Below, piece by piece: positions 12,441 to 25,687 of a DNA stretch of 64,000 nucleotides. The position numbers were made by a program, and so were the translations under genes. The DNA lies in assembly GCA_963691655.1 (NCBI GenBank), contig OY829328.1:89718400-89782399 (forward strand), written 5' to 3'. The stretch's first letter is position 1, and each line of letters begins with the position of its first letter. Source of the DNA: Toxonevra muliebris (taxonomy: Eukaryota > Arthropoda > Insecta > Diptera > Pallopteridae). The notes below the pieces were generated by a model, which worked only from the letters and a program-made list of their open reading frames with translations, was not told the origin of the DNA and did not search any database.

Positions 12441-14773
12441 CTTTCTAGTGTTTATAGACTTTTTCACTTAATTGTTCAAAAATTATATACAAGTCGTTGA
12501 GTGATTTCAAAGTCAGTTTGATACTGTCAGAAAAATATATTAAACGAAAAGATAAAAAAAAACTTTTGACAATTTTGAATACGCACTGAAGTGTAAAGAA
12601 TTTTAATTAAAGTTAATACGAGTACATGTAGCTTAAAATAATACATACTCTCTAATATTAATTACTTTAAACTTGCGTGCTCATCGCAACTGCGCCAATA
12701 TTTCTATTTCGGAGTTGTTAAAAATCATTCAAAACAATAATATTTATTTATTTAACAAAAAAAAAAAAAACCTCAATAACAAAGGTAAACATCTAAACAT
12801 TTTTACTATTTTTAAGTTTTTCAGCTACTCTAAAGGTATGAGTAAATATGAATGTGAATGAATCCCTTAGGTTGGCATAAAATTTTCAAATAGATATTAA
12901 AATTTTTGATTGAAAATTTCACATATCGATAGCAAATTTATTTACTTTTTATTATTTTTTTATTTTACTTATGTATGTATTTTATGGTAATTTTATATTT
13001 TAACCGAAAGCTGTTGCTATTTATCCTCATCCTTGCTACAACAATAACAATTTGTATTCAGACACACACTCATACACTCACACATGTAAGCATGTATTGA
13101 ATATTTCCTACTTATATATGTAGGTATGCCCAAAGAAAAAAAAAAAACTATAAAAATAATATTGTTTGCCTATACGAAAAATATGAAATTTATTTATGGG
13201 AAAGAGGTTTTTATCTTCTTCCATAGTGTAGACAAAATTTATAAGTAGTAAAGTGTATCCAATAGTCCAAAAAACCAAAAAAAAAAAAAAAAAACAACAA
13301 CAATTTTCTTCTTTTTTTCTATTTGTTAGAAATGTATGCTACACTGACTGAATATGTTCAGAGTGTATTGTCTTAAGAGTAGAAAATTTGTTAAACCTTT
13401 TAAGAAACACAGTCACTTTTTCGGTTCTGTGAGATTTCATGAAAATGTTTCAATTTTACCTGGGAATTTTTTAATTAAACTTGTGGCATTCCCATTCCAT
13501 TTTATAAAAATGGCCTTACCTTACGTCTTCAACACAACTTTCTTCGAAAAATAAACTTTTGCTAACTTGCGTCTCTATGTTTATTTTCCAACCTACACAA
13601 AACTATACATTTTTTATTTAAATAACTACTAAAAAAAAATTATCAAAAGATTTTTTCAGCTAATTCACTCTAGTGTCTGCTCCCAAAATGGGTTAAGCAC
13701 ACTAAAATTTTCGTGCATGTTAGTGCAAATGTGTGTCTATATGTTTTTGCCACTTATATATAGCCAACTGAGTTAGATAGCCGAATTTTCTAAGAGGTTG
13801 TTTGCTGTTGCTTACAATTTACCTTTGAACTTTGAATAAATTATGTACAGGGCATATATCCGTAACTAGAAAAATAATATAAAACGATAAAATGTGAAGC
13901 CTGCCAGCAAGAAAGCCCTAAAAGTTACTTTTCTGCTTGCTTGCTTAGTTTTTGTTATTAGTATATAATAATATAATAACTTTAACTAATATTTGAGAAA
14001 TTTCAGCTTCCTGCTACACGTTCGTTTTCCTACTCCTGTTCCTGCTCCTTTTTTAACTACTATAAATAGCCAAAAACTAAGTAAGATACTGAAGCATTAA
14101 ATCGATTCTGGCATTCAGAATATGGGAACTTAAATTGTTTTACGTGTTGCCAATGTGAACGAGAAATAAAAAAGCCAAATAAAATAATAAAAATTTATTT
14201 TTGTTCTACTTACTTTTCTACTGCTATGTAGTAATTTTGGCAATATAATTTGTAGTTCGTGCAATATGTGTGTAGCCACGGAAACAGCTGTTGTCATACG
14301 GAAAACAGCAAACCAAACCACAAATATGACTTTGTCGCATAGGTAGTAATGGAGGTTAGGGTGGAGGTGAGGTACTTCTTTTATAGGGGTTTGCCAAAAT
14401 GAAGAAGTTTATTTGGTATTTTTGGTATATTTTTTAAGTGGGCGTTCAGCTTTTTTTATTTTTCGTTATAGTGAGGTGGAATTATGCATTAGTTTTTTTT
14501 TTTTTTTGTTATTTCTGCAAATTAAGCAAAAATACTTTTGGCAAAAGTTTGGCCGAGAGCGAGCGCACTTCCAAAGTATCTTATTATGGAGACATAGCAT
14601 TTATTTTCTTCTTTTTGGTATAGCTTAAATGTTTTGGGTGTGAGGTAAAGTATTATTGTTATTATTAAAAGTTTAACTAAAAATGAGAAGAGATTGATTG
14701 CCAAATTTATATGTGCACAAATAAATATATTGGAAAACGTCTTTACAAACTTTTAGGCTTTCATTATGTATGA

Positions 14774-14807
<34 letters not shown>

Positions 14808-16220
14808 TCATACTTATGCTTATGCCAGACAAATTTTTTTTTTTTTTTTTGCACTACATATATTAAATTACCAAAAATAAAAAAGAAAAGAAAACTTGAA
14901 ACTCCAAGTGAATTGAAGCTTAAAAAATACAGTAGTGTCCCGATTAGTTGTAATTAATTTAGCTGCTAGAATTCATGCCTTGTTGCCTTTAAATGCTGGT
15001 TCCAAATATTCTCTCCCAGTATTTTGAAAAAATAATGGCTTGAAGATAGAATTTTGAACTCGCTTGATTTTACCTACTATAATATTTTACTAAATACTTT
15101 TTTTTTAGTCTTAAGCTCCTTGGCAATATTTCGCTATATGGTATTCCTCAACTCACTCTAACATATTCAATGATGATAATGTTGTTACCCCCTTCTTTTC
15201 ATATCGGTAACAAATTATTAGTTTCCACTTCACTAAACACACTCATCGCTGTTTCTTCCCCCTTCTGCTTCTTCCTATGGACTCATTTTATTCCCTTAGT
15301 CTTTAGCTTCTACTTAATAATAATTTTTTTTTTTTGTATACACCGTGAAAAAATGCTCAAATTTCTTGCTTGCTGTTTTACTTTAAGTTAATTGGTAAAG
15401 CAAGACATTGTCAGCCAGTACTAACCATTCCCACTTTTATATGTGTATGTATTAATTAAAAAAAAATAAAAAAGACAGACACACATACCTACAAATATTT
15501 CTGTGTCCTTTCTTTCGTTTTACCACAGCAGCGTATCCTTTTACATATTGGTTTTTGTCTCCCCTCTATCACTACGTCTTCAGTTCACTATATTTTCAAC
15601 TTCATTTAGCAAATGTGCTTAAAACAAAAACAAACAAAAGTGTTCAAAAAATTGGTAATTTAATACATTTGTTCCCGCATCAATTAATACGTGCTCAGTC
15701 GGTTTAGGTTTCTTGGTCTGCTTCGTGTTTATTTTTCTTCTATATCAACTAACTTAATCTACTCTGTTTTTTGGGAGGGACGGGTAAGACTTGAGTTCAT
15801 TGTTCTCGTGTCTTGTTCCCAATAATAAGGGTGACATTTTGCTAAAAGAGTCGAAAGATTTTATGAACGTATAGCATATTTCTAGTAAATAATTTAATAC
15901 CGAGAACTATAAATTTTCTATCGTTAATTTAATATTAATGCCTTTAATAAATGAGCGTGTTCAGTTTATCATAACTTATATTAATTACATTATGGATTAC
16001 TAAAATTACTATAAGAAAATAAGTTTCGTCGACGCACAAACTTTTCATGCAACGCCATCTATCTGTGTATGTTTTCAATCTTTTCAGAAAAACTCAATAT
16101 AGTACGATAGTGACTTCCTGCTGGTCGGAAAGCAACTAATATTCTATACAAGACTAACCAAGTTTCGTTATTAAATACATATAAATACATGTGTTTTTTA
16201 AACCTTTACTTACTTTAATT
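12441..16220. other. Non-coding stretch with homopolymer runs
   Basis: Poly-A runs lie at 12758-12771, 13132-13147 and 13278-13294; T-runs at 14489-14506 and 14837-14850. No protein-like frame was recognised. A short word, ACGCCATCTATCTGTG (16051-16066), recurs in related form near 20498 and 35519. Confidence 0.55.
14776..14806. repeat. (TG)n microsatellite
   Basis: About 15 uninterrupted TG units, among the longest dinucleotide arrays in the window. Confidence 0.95.
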
Positions 16221-16702
16221 AGGGGAGGGCGGGGTAAAGTCGGTCGCGGTACAAAGTCGATCACAGTACGAAGTCGGTCACTAGATATTTTATATTTTGA
16301 ACACTACCTATGAGGAATTAATTAATATAATATATTATATTATAATAATAAATAATAAATTATTTTTCCATGAAAAAATATTTATCTACAAATTTGTTCG
16401 ATTTTTATACATTAATTTCAAAGTTAAATTTGGTTGGTTCAGTGTTTTTATCTTTTAAGGTGTGCTTTTTAGAAGCAGTTATATAGTTTTTTTTTAGAAT
16501 AAATTTTTTTTCTTTGGCACCGGTCACTAATTTTATTTGCATGTCTCATCTAATGAAGAAAGTTATAGAACAAGAACTAATAAAGATTATTCAAAACCTT
16601 TTTAATTTTACGATGCATTCATTTGGGAGTTTTAAGAATGGTTTTCTAGATTTTGGCCTTTCTGCCAAAAAAAAAATAGCCGATTTAACCCCGGTTTTCC
16701 CT
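16221..16702. mobile_element. Short inverted-repeat element (MITE-like), about 480 bp
   Basis: The left end reads AGGGGAGGGCGGGGTAAAGT, then CGG. The reverse complement of the right end reads AGGGAAAACCGGGGTTAAAT, then CGG, so the two ends form an imperfect inverted repeat of about 23 bp. Just inside the left end, an approximately 17-bp unit built on AAAGTCGGTC is repeated three times (16235-16282). The interior is AT-rich with no transposase. No clear target duplication is seen, so superfamily and exact ends are open. The open frame near 16514-16735 crosses the right end and is not protein-like. Confidence 0.5.
16234..16282. repeat. Three tandem ~17-bp units (AAAGTCGGTC core)
   Basis: Units AAAGTCGGTCGCGGTAC, AAAGTCGATCACAGTACG and AAGTCGGTCACTAG follow each other directly inside the left end of the inverted-repeat element. 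Subterminal repeats like these are commonly transposase-binding sites in DNA transposons; that role is inferred here. Confidence 0.75.
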
Positions 16703-18127
16703 ATTTTACTCATAAACATATGGAAGATGTTTTAACTTATATATGCCAGTCTGAGAGTTATATGCGCATAAGTGTCAAAATCTTCCTGCCAACTTTCATT
16801 TCATACTTTTTCGATTTTCATACTAAAAATAAATTAAAGAAAACGAACAAAATTGTGCACGAAAAAGCAGAAAAATGTAGATACACTTATTCATGCCGAT
16901 GCTAGCGCGTATATACTTTTGAGATATTAAATATTTTAAAAGTTTCTCAGACCAAGGCAACTAGTTTGTTATTTTTCTATACAAACATCTTCAGCAAAGA
17001 AGTAGTAGTTGCAGTAGTTAGTAGTCCCAGTGAAGTGCTCTATGAGTAAGCCAAAAAAGCTAAAAATAAAACAAAATAATGAAATAACTTTAAGTTTGGC
17101 TACTTATCTGCACATATACATACAATGCATTTCTATACATATGTAAGAGTAGAATATGCTACACTTTATTATACTAGTTCTTCTCTCTCTTTACTATACT
17201 TACTCTCGACTTATATGAGAAATAGTAGTGTAGTAGTGTTTAGTAGCATTCTTCAATTTTTTTTTCTGTCGTTGCTCGAGTTTTCTCAAGCTTTAGTTGT
17301 ATTTATCTATTTAGCTGTATCTGTCTGTCTTCTGTATTTTTCATCTATTTGTCTGACTGCTCAAGTGCAAGTTTGCCACATTAAGAGGCTCTTGAAGCTG
17401 CTGCTACTTACTCATTCCTCTTGTTTTTTGATTTCGCACTCTGCTTCTACCACCACTTCTTAAAAATTTCTTCATCATCCTTTTTAATTCAACCGTTTCC
17501 ACTTCAAGATATATTTTATTGACTTTTATTTGCCTTTTCTTTTCCCTGCGTATGTATGTGTGAGTTTCTTACGTCTATTAAGTGTTGCCAAAAACAAAGT
17601 ACCTATACATAGTATATACATATACAAATATACTTATGGTTTATTGTCTTTCCAGCAGCTTTCCTACATTTGTCAATGTCAAGTCAATATGAGTGTGTAT
17701 GTGTTTATGTTCTACTACTTTCACCTTCATCTTCCTTCTAGCCCGTTACTTGTAGATATAGAAATATCTTCTTCCGATTGCCATTTTCATATTCAATTAA
17801 ATCGTATTTTATGACAAGTTATTTTGACATATGTTCTCTTTTGTTTCACATATACACATTCATTTATATTTTCACATGCACTCACACACCAGCACATATA
17901 CATACATATGTGTGTGCATGTATAGTTGTATGTATTTATTCCCTAGTTTCCGTTGCTGTTGTAGTAGTTAGTTTTATGTAGTTTATTTAGGGAATACTCC
18001 ATTAGTTTTCAATTTATTACAGAAGCTTAATAAATCGAATTGATTTACACTTGAGTACCTTCTTCTTTCAAATTTAATTTGATTGCCAATTTTCTTCTAA
18101 CACATATACATTCAAATACATAAACAA
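16703..18127. other. Non-coding, pyrimidine-rich stretch
   Basis: From about 17160 to 17790 the + strand is strongly enriched in T and C (TTCTTCTCTCT, TCTGTCTGTCTTC). This explains the long S/F/L-rich chance frames. A short TATATACATATAC tract lies near 17610. No gene recognised. Confidence 0.5.
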
Positions 18128-18791
18128 GTATATGTGCCCTACGGGAAAATGGAGTAAATTGCTGCAAAGTGATAAGTCTCGTGATTGATGAAAAACAACC
18201 GGCCACCGAATTGCTTCCAAGGCGATACAGGAGCGAAAATTCGTTTTTGTAAACAAATTTTTGAATTTATCAGTCTGACAAAGAAAAGAAATGCTATACA
18301 TTTTTTTTTGATGATTAACACATTTCTTCCTAATCAAAATAAAAAAATAAATAAAAACCATGAAATAAAAAACCTGCAAAAGTAAAAAAATAGACACCGC
18401 CGTTTGTGGGTTTGAACCTGAGTTCCTGACTATTTACCTTTAGCACTCAAAATTTTTATTCATGAAATTTCTCAACATAACAACTTTAACAACAAAAATC
18501 AAAAATACATTTTTTTTTAAATTAAATCTTTTGTGTTTTGCTCGCCGGTTGGTTCTCAGCGCTCATGTAGGGCAGTGGTTACGTACATTGATCGATAGCC
18601 TACAGCCATCGATTTTATATATTTTTTGCTATTTTCTACCGGTACTGGGAGTGATCCAAAGTATTTATAAGGTGTAAATGTACCCCTTCCAATAACAACA
18701 TCGGTTCTTTTCATTAAAAAGCTTCTTAATTATTGGATCTGCAATTTGACCGGTTACGGAACCGGTTCGTTTTCCCGTAGGGCGTATACAT
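18128..18791. mobile_element. Inverted-repeat element with possible 8-bp target duplication
   Basis: The left end, starting at 18136, reads GCCCTACGGGAAAATGG. The reverse complement of the right end, ending at 18783, reads GCCCTACGGGAAAACG, giving a nearly perfect inverted repeat of at least 14 bp bounding about 648 bp. The flanks GTATATGT (18128-18135) and GTATACAT (18784-18791) agree at 6 of 8 positions, suggesting an old 8-bp target duplication. A subterminal ACCGGTT palindrome-like block sits at 18749-18767. No transposase is present, so it is a non-autonomous element. An 8-bp duplication occurs in hAT and P types among others, but the ends match neither consensus that I know. The superfamily is left open. 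Confidence 0.65.
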
Positions 18792-21049
18792 GTGTTTTAA
18801 TCCATTAGTTACATTTGAAGTTCTTTATTTCAACTTGTATCCAGTTTTAATTTTTTGTGTCGTTTTTCCTTTTTAATTTAAGCTTTTACTTGTAATTTCC
18901 TTGGAGATTGGTGCTTTCCCTACTTCACTTCTCTTTCCTTCTACTACTATGAACTTCTTGCTTTTCTGTGTATTTGCTGTTGTTCTTGTTGTTGTCTCGT
19001 CTTTATTATATCGATATTCCAATGTTCCAATATTTTCCTCTTTCATTCATTGCCATATTGCATGAGACGACGACGCCATCTTTATTACTTTTATTAATAT
19101 TAAATGTAATTTCTGTCAATCATATATCTAGCACAGAGCGATACAAATACATTCAAATAAATATTGCTTCCCAATGGTAAAATTTTGGGCACTACTCAAA
19201 GAAGCATTTTTGAAGTGTTAACTTTGCACATAAATTAAAATAAAAAAACATAATAAAAAAGAAAAAACAGTATTCTTCCTAGAACACTTCCAAAAACCGT
19301 TATTTTTGAGCTCTTTAGACACGCTTTTTCTGCGTTGACATGACAGCGTTCCAATGTAGGTGAACAAGAGACTTTGGAGTGCTTGCTTTCCCGTTGGGCT
19401 ATTTCAATAAGCATGTACACATTCGAGTTAATATGTCCTTATGTATATCTAGTTGTATATATTTATATATAAAAATGACATTCGAATTTCGACTTCGTTG
19501 ATTATGTATTTTTTTGTGAAATGCTGATTCTTTTTCCGTTCCTTAAACTTCTCTACACAGACATTGTCAAACTATCCTGTTTGCTCTGGGACTAGTGAAA
19601 ACAAAGAGAGTAAATAAGAGAAGATACAATTTTTAAATATGAAGCTCAGAACTAAAAAAAAAAAATAAAACGAAAGGAAAGAATAAAAAAGAAGGACGAA
19701 AAACCGCATAGTGTGTATGAAAAATGTATACTTTTTTTAGCTGCCAAAATGCAAAAATGGAAAAAACATTTCATAAAATGTCATAAAGTCAGCGCTTTTT
19801 TTTGTTGTTGTTTTTTGCTCGCAGGGGAGTTTGAGCGTCAAGTTGGAGCGACACACGTCCGTCAGAGAGATGTGGTAGTAATGTTGAAAGTAGCAATAAC
19901 CTACTTTAATTTATTAAAATACGCTTCATGGTAGTAACAAATGCAAATTGAGCAGTTGTAGCCAATCGATCTGCATTTCCTCTTAACGTCTATTAAAAAC
20001 ACTGAATTTTTTTACTTTAAGAAACAAAAATTCAAATTCTTTGAAATACCATTTGTTAGGATATACTTTACTGCAACATATGTGAAAATATTGCATAATT
20101 TTAAATGCTACTGAAACTTCAATTGGGCCATTTATAAAAGTTTGTAATTAATTTAATAAGAAAAAGTTTGAAATTGTGAAACAAGAAATGTACATACAAC
20201 TATCAAAAAGTTTCTGCATTAAAATTTTGCATAATCCAAGAAAAAGTACTAAAATTAAAAATTCTGAAAAAATATTCTAAACTGATATTTCACTGTTTTT
20301 ATATGAAATTTTATTTATATGCTTGATATGCAAATAATGTCGTGTTGAAATTATATCTGTTTTAATGCTAGTCGTATTCAAATGTGCAATGTTTAAAAAA
20401 TCATTAAAAAAATTTATTATCTGTGGCTATTCAAATTTTTATAAGTAAAACAAATATACATGCCCAACTTCAGTGCTTGCGAAACTTTCTATACAACGAC
20501 ATCTATTAGAATCTTTCAACACTAATCCTCAGGAGTTTAAAAATAAGTATTTCTACTAGCTTTTTTGTAAGCTTTCTATTTATAACATTTTGATCTTTCG
20601 TCTCATCAAAATTGCAACTTATTGTTTCTCACACAAATACACAAAAGTTATATAATTTCAAAACTCTCAAAACTATATTGCACTTTTAGCATTTAGTTAA
20701 CTATATTAGTTAACATCAAAATGTTAATCCAACGATAAAAATAACTCGAAAGCCAATTTCTAAAACTTTGCACAAAACAAAAAACAAAACAAAAAAAATA
20801 AACACGGGCTTAAAAAATCTCAACGAGCAAAAAAGTTTGCCGCAATTGTGACATTATTTAAGCCAATGCAATATAGCCAGCAACAACAAAAACAAAAGTG
20901 TTGTTGGCTTTTTGTCATAAAAACACAACAAAAAGTTAAAACAAAATAATGACAGCAAAGCAACTCGACATTTAAACAAAAAAAAAAAAAAGAAACCATC
21001 TGAAATTATATAAAACTTTATTGCATGTAATGATAATTTTTATTGCACT
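18792..21049. other. Non-coding stretch upstream of the first recursive splice candidate
   Basis: AT-rich DNA with A-runs at 19653-19668 and 20979-20991 and no coding signal. Frames here are short and low in complexity. Confidence 0.55.
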
Positions 21050-21096
21050 TTTATCTAAAAATATTATTTTCTATTCTCTTTTCATTGCAGGTGAGT
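21050..21096 (+). other. Candidate recursive splice site (ratchet point) 1
   Basis: A pyrimidine-rich run (TCTATTCTCTTTTCATTGCAG) ends at 21090 and is followed at once by GTGAGTTT from 21091. A strong 3' splice site and a strong 5' splice site therefore share one boundary with no exon between them. In Drosophila, such zero-length exons let the spliceosome remove a very long intron in steps. The strand is + because both signals read correctly only that way. It could be a chance juxtaposition, but the tract is long and both halves fit the fly consensus. A matching site occurs at 43503. Confidence 0.5.
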
Positions 21097-21723
21097 TTTT
21101 GAGTGAAAAAAGGGTTTTTGTTAATATTTATGTACAAACAACAAATTTTACTAAATTCCATTAAATGTGAGTACTTTTTAAAACAACATTTTATAGTATT
21201 TTTTATGAAGTTGTAAACATTGTTTTTTTTTATTTAATTGTTTCACTAAATAATGAAACAACAAACTAAAAAAACTGCAATTTGACACTAATTTCTGTGT
21301 GCGCTTAAGCATTCATTCCACATACCACGCTAAAAAGTATGCCCGGAATAATTACATAAATTCATGTCGACATGCATGCAAATGTAGCATTCTGTTTCCC
21401 GAATATTCGATTTTTGCGATGAAATTGTGGAAAGTCGAAAGTGGAAATTGTATTTTAATATTAAAAAAAATATTAAATGAAAAGCATATGAAATTTATAG
21501 CATAAAAGCTTTTAAATAAGAACTGCATGAGTTGGGGACTTCTTTATATGGATGCCTAAAAGTATGCTGTCTTCTTTAAAAACACTTATAATTGCCTTAT
21601 ATACACGTTGCGGTTTCCTTTTTATGATTTTGCTATAAATCTAATCAACACTGTTCGCGCATACGCAGCATTGAAAGTTAGTTCATTTTCTTAAATAAAC
21701 AAGGTACATACTTTAGTTTCCCC

Positions 21724-21754
21724 CCTCTCTCTCTCTTTCTCTCTCTCTCTCTCC
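21724..21754. repeat. (CT)n tract
   Basis: About 15 CT units with one TTT interruption. On the opposite strand it reads GAGAG repeatedly, the core word bound by GAGA factor in flies. A regulatory role is only possible, not shown. Confidence 0.9.
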
Positions 21755-23275
21755 TTATTATGGCTGAGTGCCTATATGCATGCTTCAATTTTATTTAGTT
21801 TTCTTCAACTTCCCCTGCCGCTTCTTCTATTTCATTCTAATACTTTTAATTCTCATCCATACTTATGTACATACACCAGCATTATATTATTATTACCATC
21901 ATCATCAAAAATGCCACTACTGCTGTTTCCTTGCTTTTAAAAACCTCTCCTCTTTTAAGCTTATTATATATGCACTAACGCACAACATTTTGTCAACCTG
22001 TTAATTTCTCCGGTCTCTCGAATGAGCAACGTACGACAACGTAGTACAAACGTACGAGTCAATGACTGAGTGAATGAACGTACGCTCGTTCATACTCTAC
22101 GGTACTGCAATCAACTTCAGCAGCTCTTCACACACACACACACATCTAAACTCAAGCTCCATCAACCTATGGAAAATTTGTATATACCACAGTGTAGTTG
22201 ATATATTTTGTATGAATAACTATGCGCATATTAGTATCGGTTTCTTCCCTACTCCGCTTTTTCCTATAGTATATCTACCTTGTCATAGAAAAATATGTGT
22301 TCGCAAAAATGAAATTATATACACACTCGTACACTCACTTGCACACACATGCAAACAAAGTGAGTTAAGCCAACTATTACCTTAACCCAAGCAACCAACC
22401 ATGATACCCCGTTTGTCACATTTTCGTATAACAAAAATACAGTCAGCTATAAAGTTAAGCATTGTAAATAATTTCGATAACTATTTTACTGATTTGTCTG
22501 TATTATTTTTGACATACTTGCCTGCGGATTTTATAAAATCCTGGTTTATGTTTATAAAAATATTATATCCGACTGTTTAAGTCAAGCAAAAGAGAAGCCA
22601 CAAAAAAGGGAATATATTCAAGGTTAATTCAGACCCACATTCAGATATGGTATGCGAAAAATACAGACTTCTTTATCGTAGTTAAATTCAAATAAAAAAA
22701 ATCCTCAAATTTAAAAATACGAAATTATATGAAACTTTTGACTTAAACCAAATACGCTTCGGTACTGAGAATATTAAATGCTATTGCAATCACTTAGATG
22801 GTACTAGGCAAGAGTGTGAACATCCTTGCCTTATATCTTCTTCTCATGATAAATACGGTTACGAAACTCAGACTACATCCTTTCCGTATTCTAGTATTCC
22901 CTAACTTTGCACTCAGCTCCAAAGCTATTTATGCAGTTTAACGAAAAATTAGATCCTTAATAACAGTTTTGATCATGTCAGTTGGAAATTGGGATTTTGA
23001 GATAAAGGCATAGAATGCAGTGCCAAAATGCTAGATTTTTGTTTGACTCCTGTCGTTCTTTCCTGATATGTGATATACTTAGTTAATCTGTTTGCTTGAA
23101 TTCTGCTTTTTAAATTCATAATTTAATTATTTTTTCAAAACTTTTTCGCAGTGCATATTAGTTTTAGTTAGATTCTATGCTTTTAAAACTTGCTTGCTTG
23201 TTTTGACTACTACCCAAGCACATCGCTATCATGCTTTCTGCTACTGTTCTTTCTCACACTCTATATATTTCCCAA

Positions 23276-23310
23276 TCTCTCTTTCTCTCTCTCTCTCTCT
23301 ATCTCTCTCT
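23276..23310. repeat. (CT)n tract
   Basis: An imperfect CT array with TTT and AT interruptions, the second of several such tracts (also 26021-26039, 47119-47139 and 51435-51457). Confidence 0.9.
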
Positions 23311-24994
23311 GTCATGCCACCTTACATCTGCCATCAGATTGTTCATCAAGCTTTCTAGCTGTAGCTGAAGTACTTTTTTGTGCGTTCTCGTCCTCGATTG
23401 TCCTCAGCACATATACAAGAGATGCTAGCACGAGCATTTTAGTGTATGTTTATGTATATGTGTGTGTGTGTGAATACTAGAATAGAAAACGTTTTATGTG
23501 AGTTTAGTTAATTTTATGTACGTGGCAAAAAGTTCATAACATTATTTTCTACTATATATACATATACAAGTAAGTATGCTGCACTCATATCCTTACACAT
23601 ATCATAAACATACATATGCATTTGCCTGAGTGTGTGTGTTTGTTTATGTAGGTATACAAATATACATTTATACTTACTAACTACTTTCATTTTCATATTG
23701 TTAGCTTATGTCATTTTTCTTTATACATATACAAATATTTATTTATTTTTTTTTTTTTTTAGGGCTGCTTCCTATTTTATTGTTATGAAGCGGAAAGTAG
23801 CCATTTTACTTTGTTATTATTACTATCATTGTGGTTCTTGCTGCTGTTGTTGTTGTCTTCGTTTCCTTCTTGTTTTTGTTCTTCCGTACAAAATAGTAGC
23901 AAAAGCAGCATGACTAACAATTACGTTAAAAGTTTTTACCTCATGATTATCATCCATTAATATGTTGCTGCTGCTGCACACACAAAAGTTTGAAAACAGG
24001 AATTTTAATTGTACTTTTGTTGCATAACTAAAAAAAAAATAAAATAAAACAAAAATTACATTTAAACATTGCACAAATGCATTGTTTGTTTCTATCTAAG
24101 ATATTTGTAATTTAAATATTTTATCAGAAAGTTAAGCTATTCCAGTAAATTAAAATGAAACTTAGAACTTATAAGCAGTACCAATGAATCTTGTACAATT
24201 TAGTAGAGAATTATAAAGCAAATGAGAAGTGAACCTAATATTTTCGAGGTATAGAAAAACGCATCCCAGCGCTAGAACTACCCGGACTATATATGGTATT
24301 TCCATGAATGTTGAGCCACTCATTACAATAGAAACGTGTCAGGTGTGGACTTTTTAAGCAATAAGAATATGTTAATTTTAATGCAAACCAAAATTCTCTT
24401 GTCTAAAATTGGCCACTCACTTTTGCTTTAACTTCATTCAACTCTTCATATTGAATATTGCCAGCTATCAAAAAAAAAAAAAAATGCTTATAATCCCAAC
24501 ACAACCAACAGTGTATTAAGTAACTCTTTTTCAAAATGCTTCATTACTTTTTTCATACTCTCTCTTACACCCCACAACTAGCAGTAACAGCAGCAAACAA
24601 CATAAATCTCGCTGCCAATGTTTTTTGCCAGCACATACATACACGCATATCGTGAGTCAACCGCCAACACACATTCAAAAAAATGCACAATTCTTTTCCA
24701 CACCACTGACTAACCAACAACAGCAAAAGTAGCAAATATTTTGCAAACGCTGCTTCGAAATCTCCATTCAAAAATACACGCAATTGTTGGGCAGGAAACT
24801 TAAATTTTCATCGTAAGCGTTTTTCGTTTTTCTACGGGATGCATTGTTGTTGCTTACTTTAAAGACCTTCAATGTGTTACCTCAATTGTCTGGTACTTCC
24901 TCTTTAACACCCTAGACCTCCTCCCCAACACATAAAAATATAGCTACAATTTTTATTTATGTTAATGAAGTAAGCATCCGTATCCTTTTCGTTG

Positions 24995-25017
24995 CCCGCC
25001 CCCCCCCCCCTCCCCCG
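24995..25017. repeat. Poly-C tract
   Basis: CCCG, then 13 C residues, T, and five more C residues, in a region that is otherwise AT-rich. The minus strand is a long G-run and could form a G-quadruplex. It could also be a site of sequencing or assembly length error. Confidence 0.9.
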
Positions 25018-25687
25018 CTTTATCAAAAACATATACATTCAGACACACACACTCATAAATATTAGCATCAGTATTGCTCCCAGTCTGCTGCCATTGCTGT
25101 TATCCTTGTGTTTGTTGTTGTTCTAGCTGTCACACGCATTTCTGCCCACTAACGCCATTTTTTTTTGTCCTATGCTCATCTTGCACACTTTGCGTGTTGG
25201 CGTGTAACCAAAAGAAATAAGTAGGAGGTAGTAGGATGAATGTAGTAGGTTTTACTTCTACTACTCGATTTTGATGTTCATAAATCTTTTTTGCTGCCTC
25301 TTTTGTTTCAACCAAGCAGCCAACCAAACATTCATTTAATTTTTTTCACGAAGGTGGTAACAAATTTCAATTTTATCTCTTTTTCAATTCATTGTTGTTG
25401 TTGTTGTTGCTGTATTTAAGTTAGTGTATCTATATTTTTTGTTAAGAATGAAGTTGCTGTTGTTGCTTTTTGTTGGATTTTGTCCTACATACTTGAAAAG
25501 TTTTCGAATATTAGAATTTCAGCGCTTGCTTTAAGTTGAGTTTGTTTTCTATACTTTTTAAGCATTTGCTTAAATTTGCTTACCAGTATTTTTTTCTTCT
25601 TCGTTAATATGTGATAATTCATTTAATTGTGTTCTATTTTCTTGTTTGCTATTCCCTCCTATCGCTATTGGTTTTTTATTCTAACCC

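Larger units (their letters stand above)
21097..25687. other. Non-coding stretch with CT and CA tracts
   Basis: No exons recognised. Contents include CT tracts at 21724-21754 and 23276-23310, a CA tract at 22129-22144, a T-run near 23745-23760, an A-run near 24470-24484, and a C-run at 24995-25017. A TACAGTCAGCTATAAAGTT word at 22439-22457 resembles a transposon terminal sequence but has no partner. Confidence 0.55.

Noticed and set aside
22439..22570. TACAGTCAGCTATAAAGTT as a Tc1/mariner end
   Set aside because: No inverted partner and no transposase trace within several kb.
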